Origin: Zetaproteobacteria bacterium
GTDB taxonomy: Bacteria > Pseudomonadota > Zetaproteobacteria > Mariprofundales > Mariprofundaceae
Reading direction: 5' to 3'
Assembly (NCBI GenBank): GCA_002753275.1
Contig: PEAA01000017.1
Location: forward strand, 1-39,605
Length of the DNA stretch: 39,605 nt
The position numbers were made by a program, and so were the translations under genes. The notes below the pieces were generated by a model that was given only the letters and a program-made list of their open reading frames with translations, made no database searches and was not told the DNA's origin. This document shows, piece after piece, positions 16,768 through 25,333 of this stretch (the stretch's first letter is position 1; each line of letters starts with the position of its first letter).

Positions 16768-16786
16768 AAAAAAAAGCGCGACTTTT
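16768..16786 (-). terminator. Weak terminator-like hairpin after the cupin gene
   Basis: On the minus strand AAAAG and CTTTT pair around TCGCG and are followed by further T residues. It lies between the cupin stop and the next minus-strand gene. The stem is only 5 bp, so confidence is low. Confidence 0.35.
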
Positions 16787-16816
16787 GGGTGATGGGAATG
16801 ACGCGAAAAAACGGTG

Positions 16817-17272
16817 TTAGTAGAAGCGTTGCAATGCGGGTGCGAGAGCGATAAGTCTTTGATGTGCTTCGTGCGCGGCATCGATCATTTGGAAATCACA
16901 AAATTCAAACCCTGGTGCGACGGAGCAGCCAACGAGCAGATCACTGGCAATTGCTTCAGCAGCTTGCCAGACCCCCGCAGGAACGACATGGCAGAAGGCA
17001 TTATCCTTGGCAGATAGCACAATATGCTCGGGGGGATGTGAGGGCAGACCATCCCAAAGGTAGAGATCGAGTTGATCGCCTTGGTAGAGGTTCCAAATTT
17101 CATCGGAATTCACGCGATGAAAACGACTGACTTCGCCCTTTTGCAGGGCGAAGTAGATGTGCGTTAATGCGGAGCGGTTGTGGCCTTGATCATTGGTGAT
17201 GCAACGGGTTGAACGAAAAACCTCTTGATAGCAGCCACCCTCGGGATGCGGGATGAGATGTGTGGGTTGCAT
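16817..17272 (-). CDS. Cupin domain protein (DUF985 family)
   Basis: A 151-residue protein with HPEGGCYQEVFRS at residues 8-20, the opening signature of the DUF985 (Cupin_5) family, then a SRFHRVNSDEIWN block supplying likely metal-binding residues and LVGCSVAPGFEF near the end. The fold is a single double-stranded beta-helix; substrates are not established, although some are proposed to bind sugars or small metabolites. It starts 11 bases after the old yellow enzyme gene, so the two are probably expressed together. Confidence 0.85.
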   Translation of the reverse strand: MQPTHLIPHPEGGCYQEVFRSTRCITNDQGHNRSALTHIYFALQKGEVSRFHRVNSDEIWNLYQGDQLDLYLWDGLPSHPPEHIVLSAKDNAFCHVVPAGVWQAAEAIASDLLVGCSVAPGFEFCDFQMIDAAHEAHQRLIALAPALQRFY

Positions 17273-17283
17273 CGCGTTGCCGT

Positions 17284-18354
17284 TTACAATGTTGCGTTTG
17301 GATAATCGGTATAACCGTGTGCATCTCCACCATAAAAGGTGGTAGCATCAGGTGTGGCGAGATCGACATTGTTGCGCAACCGTTGAGGAAGATCGGGGTT
17401 GGCGATGAATGGAACACCAAAGGCGATGAGTTCAGCATCGCCTGCTGCCAAGGCTGATTCAGCACGCACTTTATCATAGCCGCCATTGGCAATGTAGGTT
17501 CCTTGATAACATTGACGAAGCTGTTTGATATCAAAACTTTTGGATGGTTCACCTTGCATGCTCACTTCAACCACATGGAGATAAGCAAGGTTGCATTCGC
17601 TTAGGGCTGTCGCAACATAATTAAATAGTGGCTGTGGGTTTGTGTCGTGCATGTCGTTAAAACCATTGACGGGGGAGAGGCGAACACCGATTCGCTCGGA
17701 GCCGATTGCCTCGCTCATGGCCGCAATGATTTCAAGCAGAAGACGGCTACGGTTTTCATAGGATCCACCATATTTATCACGGCGCTGATTGCTGCCGTCA
17801 CGCAAAAACTGATCGAGCAGGTAGCCATTGGCCGAATGGATCTCCACGCCATCAAAACCAGCTGCAATGGCCGCTTGTGCCGCATGAACATATTGTCGAA
17901 TCAGTGTAGGAATTTCATGGAGCTCTAAAGCACGCGGTGTGACAAAAGGCTTGAGTCCTTCAAAGGTAAAGGCATCCCCTTTGGGTTGGATGGCGGAAGG
18001 GGCAACGGGCAGTTCACCTTGATGAAAATCAGGATGCGAAACACGGCCGCAGTGCCACAGTTGGCAAAAGATATGTCCGCCATGGGCATGCACCGCATCG
18101 GTCACTTTTTTCCAGCCGGCAATGTGCGTATCGCTGTAGATGCCTGGTGTTGCAGGGTATCCAACGGCCTCTTCTGAGATTTGTGCCCCTTCGGAGATGA
18201 TTAAACCCGCTGAAGCGCGTTGGCTGTAGTACTCAACCATCAGATCATTGGGAATATTGTCGGGGGCGCGGTTGCGTGTCATGGGGGCCATAACCATCGC
18301 ATTGGAGAGGATTGTGCCCGCAAGGTTGACAGGGGAGAACAGTTGTTCGCTCAT
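17284..18354 (-). CDS. Old yellow enzyme family NADH:flavin oxidoreductase (NemA-like)
   Basis: An FMN-dependent ene-reductase of 356 residues that reduces activated alkenes and related electrophiles with NAD(P)H. MAPMTRNRA at 22-30 starts the barrel, and HSANGYLLDQF carries the substrate-binding pair H173 and N176, followed by NQRRDKYGGSYENRSR. This sequence pattern matches the NemA/XenB branch. The frame is open to 18456, but that extension overlaps the yceI region; ATG at 18354 gives the family N-terminus. It follows yceI after an 82-base gap containing a strong hairpin and precedes the cupin gene closely. Confidence 0.93.
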   Translation of the reverse strand: MSEQLFSPVNLAGTILSNAMVMAPMTRNRAPDNIPNDLMVEYYSQRASAGLIISEGAQISEEAVGYPATPGIYSDTHIAGWKKVTDAVHAHGGHIFCQLWHCGRVSHPDFHQGELPVAPSAIQPKGDAFTFEGLKPFVTPRALELHEIPTLIRQYVHAAQAAIAAGFDGVEIHSANGYLLDQFLRDGSNQRRDKYGGSYENRSRLLLEIIAAMSEAIGSERIGVRLSPVNGFNDMHDTNPQPLFNYVATALSECNLAYLHVVEVSMQGEPSKSFDIKQLRQCYQGTYIANGGYDKVRAESALAAGDAELIAFGVPFIANPDLPQRLRNNVDLATPDATTFYGGDAHGYTDYPNATL

Positions 18355-18388
18355 GGTTGAAACTCCATAAATTGAGATAAAAGCATAG

Positions 18389-18418
18389 CCATGCGGATGC
18401 ATGTAGCGATCCGCATGG
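18389..18418 (-). terminator. Intercistronic stem-loop between yceI and the old yellow enzyme gene
   Basis: CCATGCGGAT and ATCCGCATGG form a perfect 10-bp stem with a 10-base loop. On the minus strand it is followed by CTATGCTTTTATC, a short T-rich stretch. It is probably a partial terminator or mRNA-stabilising hairpin that lets yceI be expressed above the downstream enzyme. Confidence 0.55.
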
Positions 18419-18436
18419 TGGTGGGATTGCGTTGAT

Positions 18437-19021
18437 TTACTGGCGAATGCCCTCAATAGAGAGGAAAATCTCTACATTTTCAGCGGGTGCGCCAAGCATA
18501 TTGCCTTTGACCATTTTGTAATCTGAAAGGTGTAGCGTGGTGCTGCCTTCAAAGCCGCGACGGAATCCGCCCCAAGGGTCTTTGCCGCCGCCAATCTCTT
18601 GCACATCAAGGGTGATGGTTTGGGTCACGCCATGCAGGGTCAACTCACCCGTCATGATACCTTTGCCATCACCGCTGCTTTGAAACTTGGTGCTTTTAAA
18701 GGTTGCCGTTGGGTAGTTGGCGACATCAAAAAAATCACCACTGCGGAGATGTTTGTCGCGCTCGGAATGGTTGGAGTCAATGCTCGCCAAGTCGATGGTG
18801 GTGTTGACGCTGTTGAACGCTGGATTTTCAGCATCATAGGTGAAACTGCCATCAAATGTATTAAAGTTGCCTATCAGCCAACTGTATCCCAGGTGTTTGA
18901 TTTTGAATTGAATAAAGGCGTGCTGCCCTTTGATGTCGAAGTTGTAATTTTCAACGGCCTGTGCCGGCAGCGATAGCCCAAAGCTAAGTAGGCCCGCGGC
19001 CAAGATTGTTTTGATTTTCAT
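18437..19021 (-). CDS. YceI family periplasmic protein
   Basis: A 194-residue secreted protein with a signal peptide cleaved after AQA near residue 21-22 and a YceI lipocalin-like domain: GQHAFIQFKIKHLGYSW, then STTIDLASI-type and HLRSGDFFDVANYP blocks are all family hallmarks. YceI proteins bind isoprenoid chains in their barrel. The start at 19021 was chosen because it begins the signal peptide; the upstream extension overlaps the cytochrome gene. It lies two bases after cytochrome b561, the same pairing as yceJ-yceI in E. coli. Confidence 0.93.
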   Translation of the reverse strand: MKIKTILAAGLLSFGLSLPAQAVENYNFDIKGQHAFIQFKIKHLGYSWLIGNFNTFDGSFTYDAENPAFNSVNTTIDLASIDSNHSERDKHLRSGDFFDVANYPTATFKSTKFQSSGDGKGIMTGELTLHGVTQTITLDVQEIGGGKDPWGGFRRGFEGSTTLHLSDYKMVKGNMLGAPAENVEIFLSIEGIRQ

Positions 19022-19023
19022 GG

Positions 19024-19593
19024 TTAATCTCCTTGTTGTTTTGATTTTTGTGAACATTGGCACCCGAGCATGCGTATCAATGTTGCATCTTTGTCGATGA
19101 AGTGATGCTTCATGGCGGCGCCTGCGTGCAGCAATGCTAAAATGACAATGCTCCAAGCGATGGCTTGGTGCAATTCGCCTATAAGATCCACCTCAGTTTT
19201 GCTAAATGAGAGGGTGGCTGGAATGGTGATCAAATTAAAAAGATCGATGCCAACACCATTGGCCGTGGGAATAAAATAGCCCGTGATGGCGATGGCGAAG
19301 AGCAACAGATAGTGGCTACGATGAACAAGAGAGGCAAGGCTGTTTTCCCATGCTTTTCCTAGGGGCTTGGGGATGGGATTGCGGAACCTCCAGGTGAAGC
19401 GAAAGAGTAAGAGCAAGAAAAGGAGTATACCCATCGATTTATGCAGTTCAGCAGCGTCATGATACCATGGGTGATAATAGTTCAGATCGACCATCCATAG
19501 CCCCAGTGCAAACATGGAAAAAATGAGGATCGCCATCAGCCAGTGGAGGGAGATGGCGATTGAGCCGTAAGTGGTTGAACCGTTGGTTAGCAT
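19024..19593 (-). CDS. Cytochrome b561 family protein
   Basis: A 189-residue four-helix membrane cytochrome. Histidines at 17 (SLHW), 51 (LHKS), 142 (LHQA) and 156 (LLHAG) are the expected axial ligands for two b hemes. It probably passes electrons between the quinone pool and a periplasmic partner; the partner is inferred to be the YceI protein encoded two bases downstream. GGAGG lies upstream of the ATG at 19593. The C-terminal tail has a CQC motif of unknown meaning. Confidence 0.93.
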   Translation of the reverse strand: MLTNGSTTYGSIAISLHWLMAILIFSMFALGLWMVDLNYYHPWYHDAAELHKSMGILLFLLLLFRFTWRFRNPIPKPLGKAWENSLASLVHRSHYLLLFAIAITGYFIPTANGVGIDLFNLITIPATLSFSKTEVDLIGELHQAIAWSIVILALLHAGAAMKHHFIDKDATLIRMLGCQCSQKSKQQGD

Positions 19594-19628
19594 AGCACCT
19601 CCGCTGTTGAATGGCGCAACTATGCAGT

Positions 19629-19690
19629 CATCTTGATTGATTTATAGTATAAAAAAACGATAGAGTTGATTTGATATTTAAATCAAGATG
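19629..19690. promoter_or_regulatory. Probable LysR operator region with TTGATT repeats
   Basis: The divergent gap holds several copies of one half-site: TTGATT at 19633, TTGATTT at 19637 and 19666, and inverted AAATCAA at 19680-19686. The pair at 19666-19686 is a perfect TTGATTT-N7-AAATCAA palindrome. CATCTTGATT (19629-19638) and AATCAAGATG (19681-19690) form a second, wide inverted repeat. The natural reader is the LysR protein encoded next to it. Confidence 0.55.
19646..19651 (-). promoter_or_regulatory. Likely -10 box of the cytochrome b561-yceI operon
   Basis: TATACT on the minus strand, five of six consensus positions, about 53 bases before the cytochrome start. There is no good -35 box, and the LysR-type repeats sit just upstream, which is the layout of an activator-dependent promoter. 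Confidence 0.4.
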
Positions 19691-19708
19691 GCTCAGGTGG
19701 GGGTGGTA

Positions 19709-20599
19709 ATGACATTGGATCAGTTGCGTGCCTTTTGTGCGGTTGTTGAAAAAGGTGGCTTTCATGCGGCCGCAGAGGGGCTGTTTCGCAGTCAGTCTGC
19801 GGTGAGTATCGCCATTAAAAATTTGGAGTCTGAAATTCAATGTGAGCTCTTTGATCGTAGCAATTATCGCCCCGATTTGAATGCGGCAGGGCGAATACTC
19901 TATGACAAAGCGAAAGGGATTTTAGCAAAGGCGGAGGACTTTGTTTCAGCGGCTGCGCATTTTTCTCAAGGAGGAGAGACTGAGATTTCGATCGCGTTGG
20001 GAGCGATCACCCCTGTGGAGCAAGTGATCGAGGTGGTTCAATCGGTCTCTGCGCAAGCACCAGCCACGCGCATGACGCTGCAGATTGAAAATATGGGCGG
20101 AACATTGGAACGGTTGTTTGATAAAGATGTCGATTTTGCCATTGCCGAGCGATTCGCCCCTGTTCCCAATACGGAATCGGTTCGTTTGACTTCAACGACA
20201 ATGGTCGCCGTGATTGCACCCTCATTTGTTTTAGCTGCGTGTTTTCCTGAGATTAAGGTCAAAGATTTGGAGTTGTGTGTGCAAGTGGTGGTGCGAGATA
20301 CCAGCCGTCATCGTCCCAAGCAGTCAGCGGGTTTGATTGAGGGAGCGCAACAGTGGTTGGTGAATGACTTTGATATGAAAAAACGGGTCATATTGTCGGG
20401 GTCAGGGTGGGGGCGTATGCCATACCATCGGGTTGCCGAGGAGCTTGCCGATGGGCGATTGTTGGCATTGTCTGGTGCAGGGCTTGAACCTGTTGAACTC
20501 GATATTTACCTTTTTCGCAGGCTTAACGAAACCATGGGACCTGTTGGTGACTCCTTGTGGAATGCTTTGCAAGAGGTGGCGTATGTGCAAAACAAGTGA
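19709..20599 (+). CDS. LysR family transcriptional regulator
   Basis: A 296-residue regulator with the N-terminal winged helix-turn-helix (TLDQLRAFCAVVEKGGF, then SQSAVSIAIKNLE as recognition helix region) and a substrate-binding domain from about residue 90. ATG at 19709 is chosen because AGGTGGGGGTG precedes it and it gives the usual distance to the helix-turn-helix; ATG at 19688 is an alternative. It is read away from the cytochrome b561-yceI-old yellow enzyme-cupin cluster, which it probably controls. Its inducer is unknown; a reactive electrophile would fit the enzyme content. Confidence 0.92.
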   Translation: MTLDQLRAFCAVVEKGGFHAAAEGLFRSQSAVSIAIKNLESEIQCELFDRSNYRPDLNAAGRILYDKAKGILAKAEDFVSAAAHFSQGGETEISIALGAITPVEQVIEVVQSVSAQAPATRMTLQIENMGGTLERLFDKDVDFAIAERFAPVPNTESVRLTSTTMVAVIAPSFVLAACFPEIKVKDLELCVQVVVRDTSRHRPKQSAGLIEGAQQWLVNDFDMKKRVILSGSGWGRMPYHRVAEELADGRLLALSGAGLEPVELDIYLFRRLNETMGPVGDSLWNALQEVAYVQNK

Positions 20600-20650
20600 T
20601 GAATATTCGATGACTGGTCGAGCGCTGCATTGTCGGGTAGATTTTTTGCC

Positions 20651-21262
20651 ATGACGCATCGACTGAGAAAATATTTTATCGCGGGAATTGTTGCACTTGC
20701 TCCGCTGCTTGTAACCATCTTGCTGGTCAACTGGTTGATTGGCTTCGCACTTCGAATCTCCAAATATATCCATGAAACCTATCAGTTTGATGTGTTGATT
20801 GGCTTTTCCTTTCCAGGAATGGACATTCTTTTTGCGCTTGGATTTATAGTTCTTACGGGGGCTATTACGACGCGCGTGGTTGGTGGCCGTGCGATGAAAT
20901 GGGTTCATGACCTGATGGAGCGCATCCCCCTTGTTCGCACAACCCATAAAGCGACACGGCAACTGTTGGGCTCGGTGTTTGGGGACTCATCCAAGTCGTT
21001 TCGTCAGGTGGTGTGGCTGGAGTTTCCGCAGCCTGGGCAGTGGGTACTTGGTTTTGTGACCGGGGATGGTGCACTTCCTGGTTGTAGCACGGATGAGTCG
21101 TTGGTGGCGGTGTTTGTGCCTTCGACCCCATTGCCAACAACGGGTTGGTTGCTCTATGTTGATCCTGGAAAGCTGCGTTATCCAGAGCTTACGGTTGAGC
21201 AGGGGATGAAATTGGTGCTGTCCGGCGGCGTGCTTGCAAGTGAGTTGAAAAAAGCCCCATGA
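20651..21262 (+). CDS. DUF502 family membrane protein
   Basis: A 203-residue protein with two N-terminal membrane segments (about 8-32 and 53-77) and a soluble C-terminal part. RIPLVRTTHKATRQLLG and FVPSTPLPTTGWLLYV are the conserved blocks of DUF502. Function is not established. The ATG at 20651 is preferred over a TTG at 20630. It stands alone between the LysR gene and the rpiA promoter. Confidence 0.88.
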   Translation: MTHRLRKYFIAGIVALAPLLVTILLVNWLIGFALRISKYIHETYQFDVLIGFSFPGMDILFALGFIVLTGAITTRVVGGRAMKWVHDLMERIPLVRTTHKATRQLLGSVFGDSSKSFRQVVWLEFPQPGQWVLGFVTGDGALPGCSTDESLVAVFVPSTPLPTTGWLLYVDPGKLRYPELTVEQGMKLVLSGGVLASELKKAP

Positions 21263-21307
21263 ATCAATCTGTTCGTTTTTAAGCCTTTTTGCATCGAGCC
21301 TTTTTCT

Positions 21308-21335
21308 TTGGCAGCGTGTGGGTATTGAGTATAGT
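21308..21335 (+). promoter_or_regulatory. Promoter of rpiA
   Basis: TTGGCA (21308-21313) and TATAGT (21330-21335) are separated by 16 bases; each matches five of six consensus positions. Transcription would start near 21342, about 30 bases before the rpiA ATG. Confidence 0.6.
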
Positions 21336-21373
21336 TGGGCGAGCAAACTTAGAAAACAAAACAGGAGATTGTG

Positions 21374-22042
21374 ATGACGCAAGATGAGATGAAGAAAAAA
21401 GTAGCAGAAGCGGCGTTGGCCTATGTTGAGAAAGGTACCCTTGTCGGTGTTGGAACAGGTTCAACCGCCAATATGTTCATTGATGCGCTGGCAACGATCA
21501 AAGATGATATTTTGGGTACTGTCGCAAGTTCAGAAGTCACCGCAGAGCGTCTGCGTGGTCATGGAATTCCTGTGTTTGATTTGAATGAGGCGTTGGCAAA
21601 GCATGGTCGTCTATCGGTTTATGTTGATGGTGCGGATGAGTTTGACCCGCTGAAATGTTTGACCAAAGGTGGCGGCGGCGCATTGACGCGTGAAAAAATT
21701 GTTGCAGCAGCAAGCAATAAATTCGTCTGTATCGTTGATGCCAGCAAGCAAGTTGATGCGTTGGGTGCATTTCCCTTGCCGATTGAAGTGATCCCTATGG
21801 CGAAAGAGTTGATCATGCACGCGGCCAAGGATATGGGGGGGAGTCCTGTGTTGCGCGCGGGCTTTGTGACCGATAATGGCAATGATATTGTTGATGTTCA
21901 TGGCCTTTGCATCACCGATGCGAAAGCAATGGAAGATCTTTGGAATGCAACGCCTGGCGTGGTGACCAATGGTATTTTTGCGCATCAAGGTGCGGATGTG
22001 ATTTTGATGGGCACCCCTGAAGGTGTGGTGACGATTGCGTGA
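21374..22042 (+). CDS. rpiA: Ribose-5-phosphate isomerase A
   Basis: Interconverts ribose 5-phosphate and ribulose 5-phosphate in the pentose phosphate pathway. The 222 residues contain [20 protein letters not shown] and [11 protein letters not shown], the three phosphate and catalytic blocks of RpiA. GGAG six bases upstream fixes the ATG at 21374; the GTG just before it is less likely. Confidence 0.97.
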   Translation: MTQDEMKKKVAEAALAYVEKGTLVGVGTGSTANMFIDALATIKDDILGTVASSEVTAERLRGHGIPVFDLNEALAKHGRLSVYVDGADEFDPLKCLTKGGGGALTREKIVAAASNKFVCIVDASKQVDALGAFPLPIEVIPMAKELIMHAAKDMGGSPVLRAGFVTDNGNDIVDVHGLCITDAKAMEDLWNATPGVVTNGIFAHQGADVILMGTPEGVVTIA

Positions 22043-22146
22043 TTCAACGGACGGCGCTAGAGGCATGGATAAGTGCTTGCGTATGAAATTTGCACGCTTC
22101 AAAAGAGATCCATACTTTTTGCATATCGACCTGTAACGATCTCGGT

Positions 22147-23202
22147 GTGTTTACATTAGCAGATTTTGATTTTGAACTGCCAGCTGCGCAGGTCGCTATT
22201 CGTCCTCTGGCGGAGCGCGATGCGTCACGCATGCTCGTTGTGGATGGGCCGCGAATCGTTGATCAGCATATTTATGATTTATTGGCATGGGTACGAGCGG
22301 GAGATATTTGGGTGATCAATGATACCAAGGTTATTCCCGCCCGTTTATTGGGTTCGAAGGTGACCGGTGGTAAGGTGGAGTTGCTTCTTCTTGAGCCCCT
22401 TGGTGAGCATCGTTGGTTGGCGTGGGCGAAAAGTAACAAGCCGCTTAAAGTGTATGAAACGATTGCCATTGCTGAAAATTTTACTGCGCGTGTTGTTTCG
22501 AAAGAGGGTAAAGATGTTGTGGTTCAGTTGGTTGCCGAGGATGTGGCATCGGCGATTCAAATCCATGGGCACATGCCGCTTCCCCCTTATATTGAGCGGC
22601 CCGACTGTGAAGAGGATCAGCAGCGTTATCAAACGGTGTTTGCTCAACATGAAGGGGCTGTGGCGGCACCGACGGCGGGGCTTCATTTAACGCAATCATT
22701 AATGGGAAAAATGCAAAATCTTGGTGCAACCTTTGTTTCGGTGACGCTGCATGTCGGGCCCGGAACCTTTCAGCCAGTACAAGTCGATGATGTTTCCAAG
22801 CATGTGATGCATGAAGAACGCTATGTTATTTCTGCACATGCCGCTAAAACGATCAATGCCGCTAATGAGCAGGGGCATCGTATTGTCGCCGTCGGTACCA
22901 CCTGTGTACGGACATTGGAGTCGGCGACAGATCGCGAAGGAGTCTTGCATGCAGGCGCAGGTCGAACAGATATTTTTATCTATCCAGGCTATCAAATGCG
23001 GATGGTCGATGCTCTGCTGACCAATTTTCATTTACCAAGATCTACCTTGTTGATGTTGGTGGCCGCGATGATTGGGCGTGAAAGGGTGCTGGATGTATAC
23101 CATTTTGCAATTGCGCAAGGGTATCGGTTTTACTCTTATGGGGATGCGATGTTGATTCCATTGATAAGATCTATAGAAGAAGTTGAGGCTGAGAGTTTAT
23201 GA
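22147..23202 (+). CDS. queA: S-adenosylmethionine:tRNA ribosyltransferase-isomerase
   Basis: Transfers the ribosyl part of S-adenosylmethionine to preQ1 in tRNA, making epoxyqueuosine. The 351-residue protein starts with the family N-terminus DFDFELP, followed by NDTKVIPARL, HEGAVAAPTAGLH and HVGPGTFQPV, all diagnostic of QueA. The start is inferred as GTG at 22147; the frame is open upstream to a TTG at 22090, but that part has no family similarity. The ribosome binding site is weak. Its TGA overlaps the nadE ATG as ATGA. Confidence 0.95.
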   Translation: MFTLADFDFELPAAQVAIRPLAERDASRMLVVDGPRIVDQHIYDLLAWVRAGDIWVINDTKVIPARLLGSKVTGGKVELLLLEPLGEHRWLAWAKSNKPLKVYETIAIAENFTARVVSKEGKDVVVQLVAEDVASAIQIHGHMPLPPYIERPDCEEDQQRYQTVFAQHEGAVAAPTAGLHLTQSLMGKMQNLGATFVSVTLHVGPGTFQPVQVDDVSKHVMHEERYVISAHAAKTINAANEQGHRIVAVGTTCVRTLESATDREGVLHAGAGRTDIFIYPGYQMRMVDALLTNFHLPRSTLLMLVAAMIGRERVLDVYHFAIAQGYRFYSYGDAMLIPLIRSIEEVEAESL

Positions 23203-24809
23203 AAGTGATGTTGGCGCAATGTGCCCCTTTGGTTGGTGATATGCGCGCAAATGTGGCGATGATTTTAGAGCATGGGCAACGGGCTGCTGATGCAGGCTGT
23301 GATTTGGTGGTTTTTCCTGAGTTGATGTTGTGTGGTTACCCACCCGAAGATTTATTGCTTCGACCGGCATTTGTTCAAGCATGTGAAGTGGCACTGCAAG
23401 AGGTTGTGGATGCATCAGGCGATGTCTGTTTGGTTTTTGGAGCCCCAAGAAAAATGGGCAACCATCTGTTTAATAGCGCTTTTGTCGTACGGCATGGTGA
23501 GATTCTTGGTGTTTATGATAAGCAGTCATTGCCCAATTATGGTGTTTTTGATGAACAGCGTTATTTTCATGCGGGCGATGGATTAAATACGCTTTTTATG
23601 GTTGATGATTGGCGTATCGGCATTGGTATTTGCGAAGATGCATGGCACGATGATTTGGTTGAGAAACAGCGTACTATTGCATGCGATGTGTGGTTAAATT
23701 TAAACGCATCCCCTTTCCATGTAGATAAACAGCTTGAGCGTGAAGCGTTGATGTTGAAACGGGCAGAGCAGATGAATGCACCGATGGTTTATGTTAATGC
23801 CATTGGCGGGCAAGATGAAGTGGTCTTTGATGGTGGAAGCCATGTGGCGATGCCTGCGAGCAATCAAGGAATCATTTTGCGCGCACCTCTCTTTGAGCCT
23901 GCGGCACCTGTTTTGGATTTGTGCAGTGTCGGGCAGAGAGCGTTGGCTTCTTTGCCTGAGACCATTGCTCAAATACATCAGGCATTGGTGATGGGCGTGC
24001 GTGATTATGTTTGCCGGAATGGTTGCTGGCAGGTTGTTCTTGGCCTATCTGGTGGGATTGATTCAGCGGTTACAGCTGCGATTGCGGTGGAGGCTTTGGG
24101 GTGTGAAAATGTCCTCGGTGTTCTTTTGCCTTCAAAATACTCTTCAGACCATGCGATGGAAGATGCGCTCTCGTTAGCCAGCTTGCTGAATATAGAGACA
24201 ATTCATTTGCCCATTCATTGCTGTGTTGATGCGGTTGAATCGGCATTGCAGCCGAGCTTTCAGGCATGGAACAAAACGAAATTGGATGTGACCGAAGAGA
24301 ATATTCAAGCGAGAATGCGTGGTGTTTTGTTGATGGCGATTTCTAACAAGACGGGGAGAATGGTGCTGACGACGGGCAATAAATCGGAGTTGGCTGTTGG
24401 CTATGCAACGCTTTATGGTGATATGTCGGGTGGATTTTCTGTATTAAAAGATGTTTATAAGAGTGAGGTTTTTGAGCTGGCTCATTATTTGAATCGTACG
24501 AGAATGGTGATTCCGCAGCATAGTATTGATAAACCACCCTCAGCGGAGTTGCGACCCGATCAAAAGGATAGTGACTCATTGCCAGATTATGCTGTGTTGG
24601 ATGCAATATTGAAATGTAGTATTGAGAAGCGTATGAGCATTCAGGATATTATTGAAGAGGGATATGATGCCAAGGATGTGGAGAGAGTTGTCAGGCTTCT
24701 CTATGCTGCAGAGTATAAACGGCGTCAATCTGCTCCCGGTGTCAAGATCACTTTACGCGCTTTTGGTAAAGACCGACGCTACCCTATGACGCATGCTTTT
24801 CGGGCATAG
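23199..24809 (+). CDS. nadE: Glutamine-dependent NAD+ synthetase
   Basis: Final step of NAD synthesis: amidates deamido-NAD using glutamine-derived ammonia. The 536 residues comprise an N-terminal nitrilase-type glutaminase with the triad E41, K108 and C145, and a C-terminal synthetase with the PP-loop SGGIDS at 284-289. The two-domain form uses glutamine directly, unlike the ammonia-dependent E. coli NadE. It overlaps queA by four bases. Confidence 0.97.
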   Translation: MKVMLAQCAPLVGDMRANVAMILEHGQRAADAGCDLVVFPELMLCGYPPEDLLLRPAFVQACEVALQEVVDASGDVCLVFGAPRKMGNHLFNSAFVVRHGEILGVYDKQSLPNYGVFDEQRYFHAGDGLNTLFMVDDWRIGIGICEDAWHDDLVEKQRTIACDVWLNLNASPFHVDKQLEREALMLKRAEQMNAPMVYVNAIGGQDEVVFDGGSHVAMPASNQGIILRAPLFEPAAPVLDLCSVGQRALASLPETIAQIHQALVMGVRDYVCRNGCWQVVLGLSGGIDSAVTAAIAVEALGCENVLGVLLPSKYSSDHAMEDALSLASLLNIETIHLPIHCCVDAVESALQPSFQAWNKTKLDVTEENIQARMRGVLLMAISNKTGRMVLTTGNKSELAVGYATLYGDMSGGFSVLKDVYKSEVFELAHYLNRTRMVIPQHSIDKPPSAELRPDQKDSDSLPDYAVLDAILKCSIEKRMSIQDIIEEGYDAKDVERVVRLLYAAEYKRRQSAPGVKITLRAFGKDRRYPMTHAFRA

Positions 24810-25003
24810 TTACTGAAAATATTTGTGCTGCATGTTGCATAAAGTTTTTTTTAAAATGAAAAACATTGCGTGTGACAAATAATATGGCTACCGTGGAGCG
24901 CTGAAAAATTCAGATGAATCTTCAATGTTGTAAGGCATGCGTTGTCCAACTGGGTTTTAAAGCCAATATTTTTGGTTTATTTAAGTAAAGAGGTCTCGTA
25001 ACA

Positions 25004-25207
25004 ATGGCAGTATCAGGTAAAGTAAAATGGTTTAATAATGAAAAAGGTTTTGGTTTCATCGAACAGGATGGCGGTAGTGATGTTTTTGTTCACCACAGCG
25101 CAATCCAAATGGATGGTTTCAAAACTTTGGAAGAAGGTCAAAGCGTAACAATGGATGTTACTGAAGGCGCTAAAGGCCCTCAAGCTGAGAATGTAATTCC
25201 TAACTAA
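25004..25207 (+). CDS. Cold-shock domain protein
   Basis: A 67-residue single cold-shock domain that binds single-stranded RNA and DNA. RNP1 is KGFGFI (14-19) and RNP2 is VFVHH (27-31). The preceding 194-base gap is long for this window and A/T rich, consistent with the extended 5' leader usual for csp genes, though I cannot point to a firm promoter in it. AGAGG lies about ten bases before the ATG. Which Csp paralogue it corresponds to, and whether it is cold-induced, cannot be told. Confidence 0.95.
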   Translation: MAVSGKVKWFNNEKGFGFIEQDGGSDVFVHHSAIQMDGFKTLEEGQSVTMDVTEGAKGPQAENVIPN

Positions 25208-25233
25208 TTGAAGATTCAAATTCTTTAAGATTG

Positions 25234-25261
25234 AAAGGCTCGCTGATGCGGGCCTTTTTTA
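25234..25261 (+). terminator. Rho-independent terminator of the cold-shock gene
   Basis: AAAGGCTCGC and GCGGGCCTTT form a 10-bp stem (one U-G pair) around TGAT, running directly into T residues. It lies 27 bases after the csp stop. Confidence 0.9.
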
Positions 25262-25333
25262 TTGCCATTGAAAATAGGGTTATGTCATAAAAAAGTAAGT
25301 GCATTGTAATCTCAATTTTTGCATCATAACGGC

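Noticed and set aside
24810-25003. Structured RNA or sigma-70 promoter before the cold-shock gene
   Set aside because: A TAATAT hexamer and several short inverted stretches are present, but no -35 at proper spacing and no recognised RNA family.
25262-25333. Pho box before ppx
   Set aside because: TATGTCAT is present once but the second repeat at 11-base phasing does not match.
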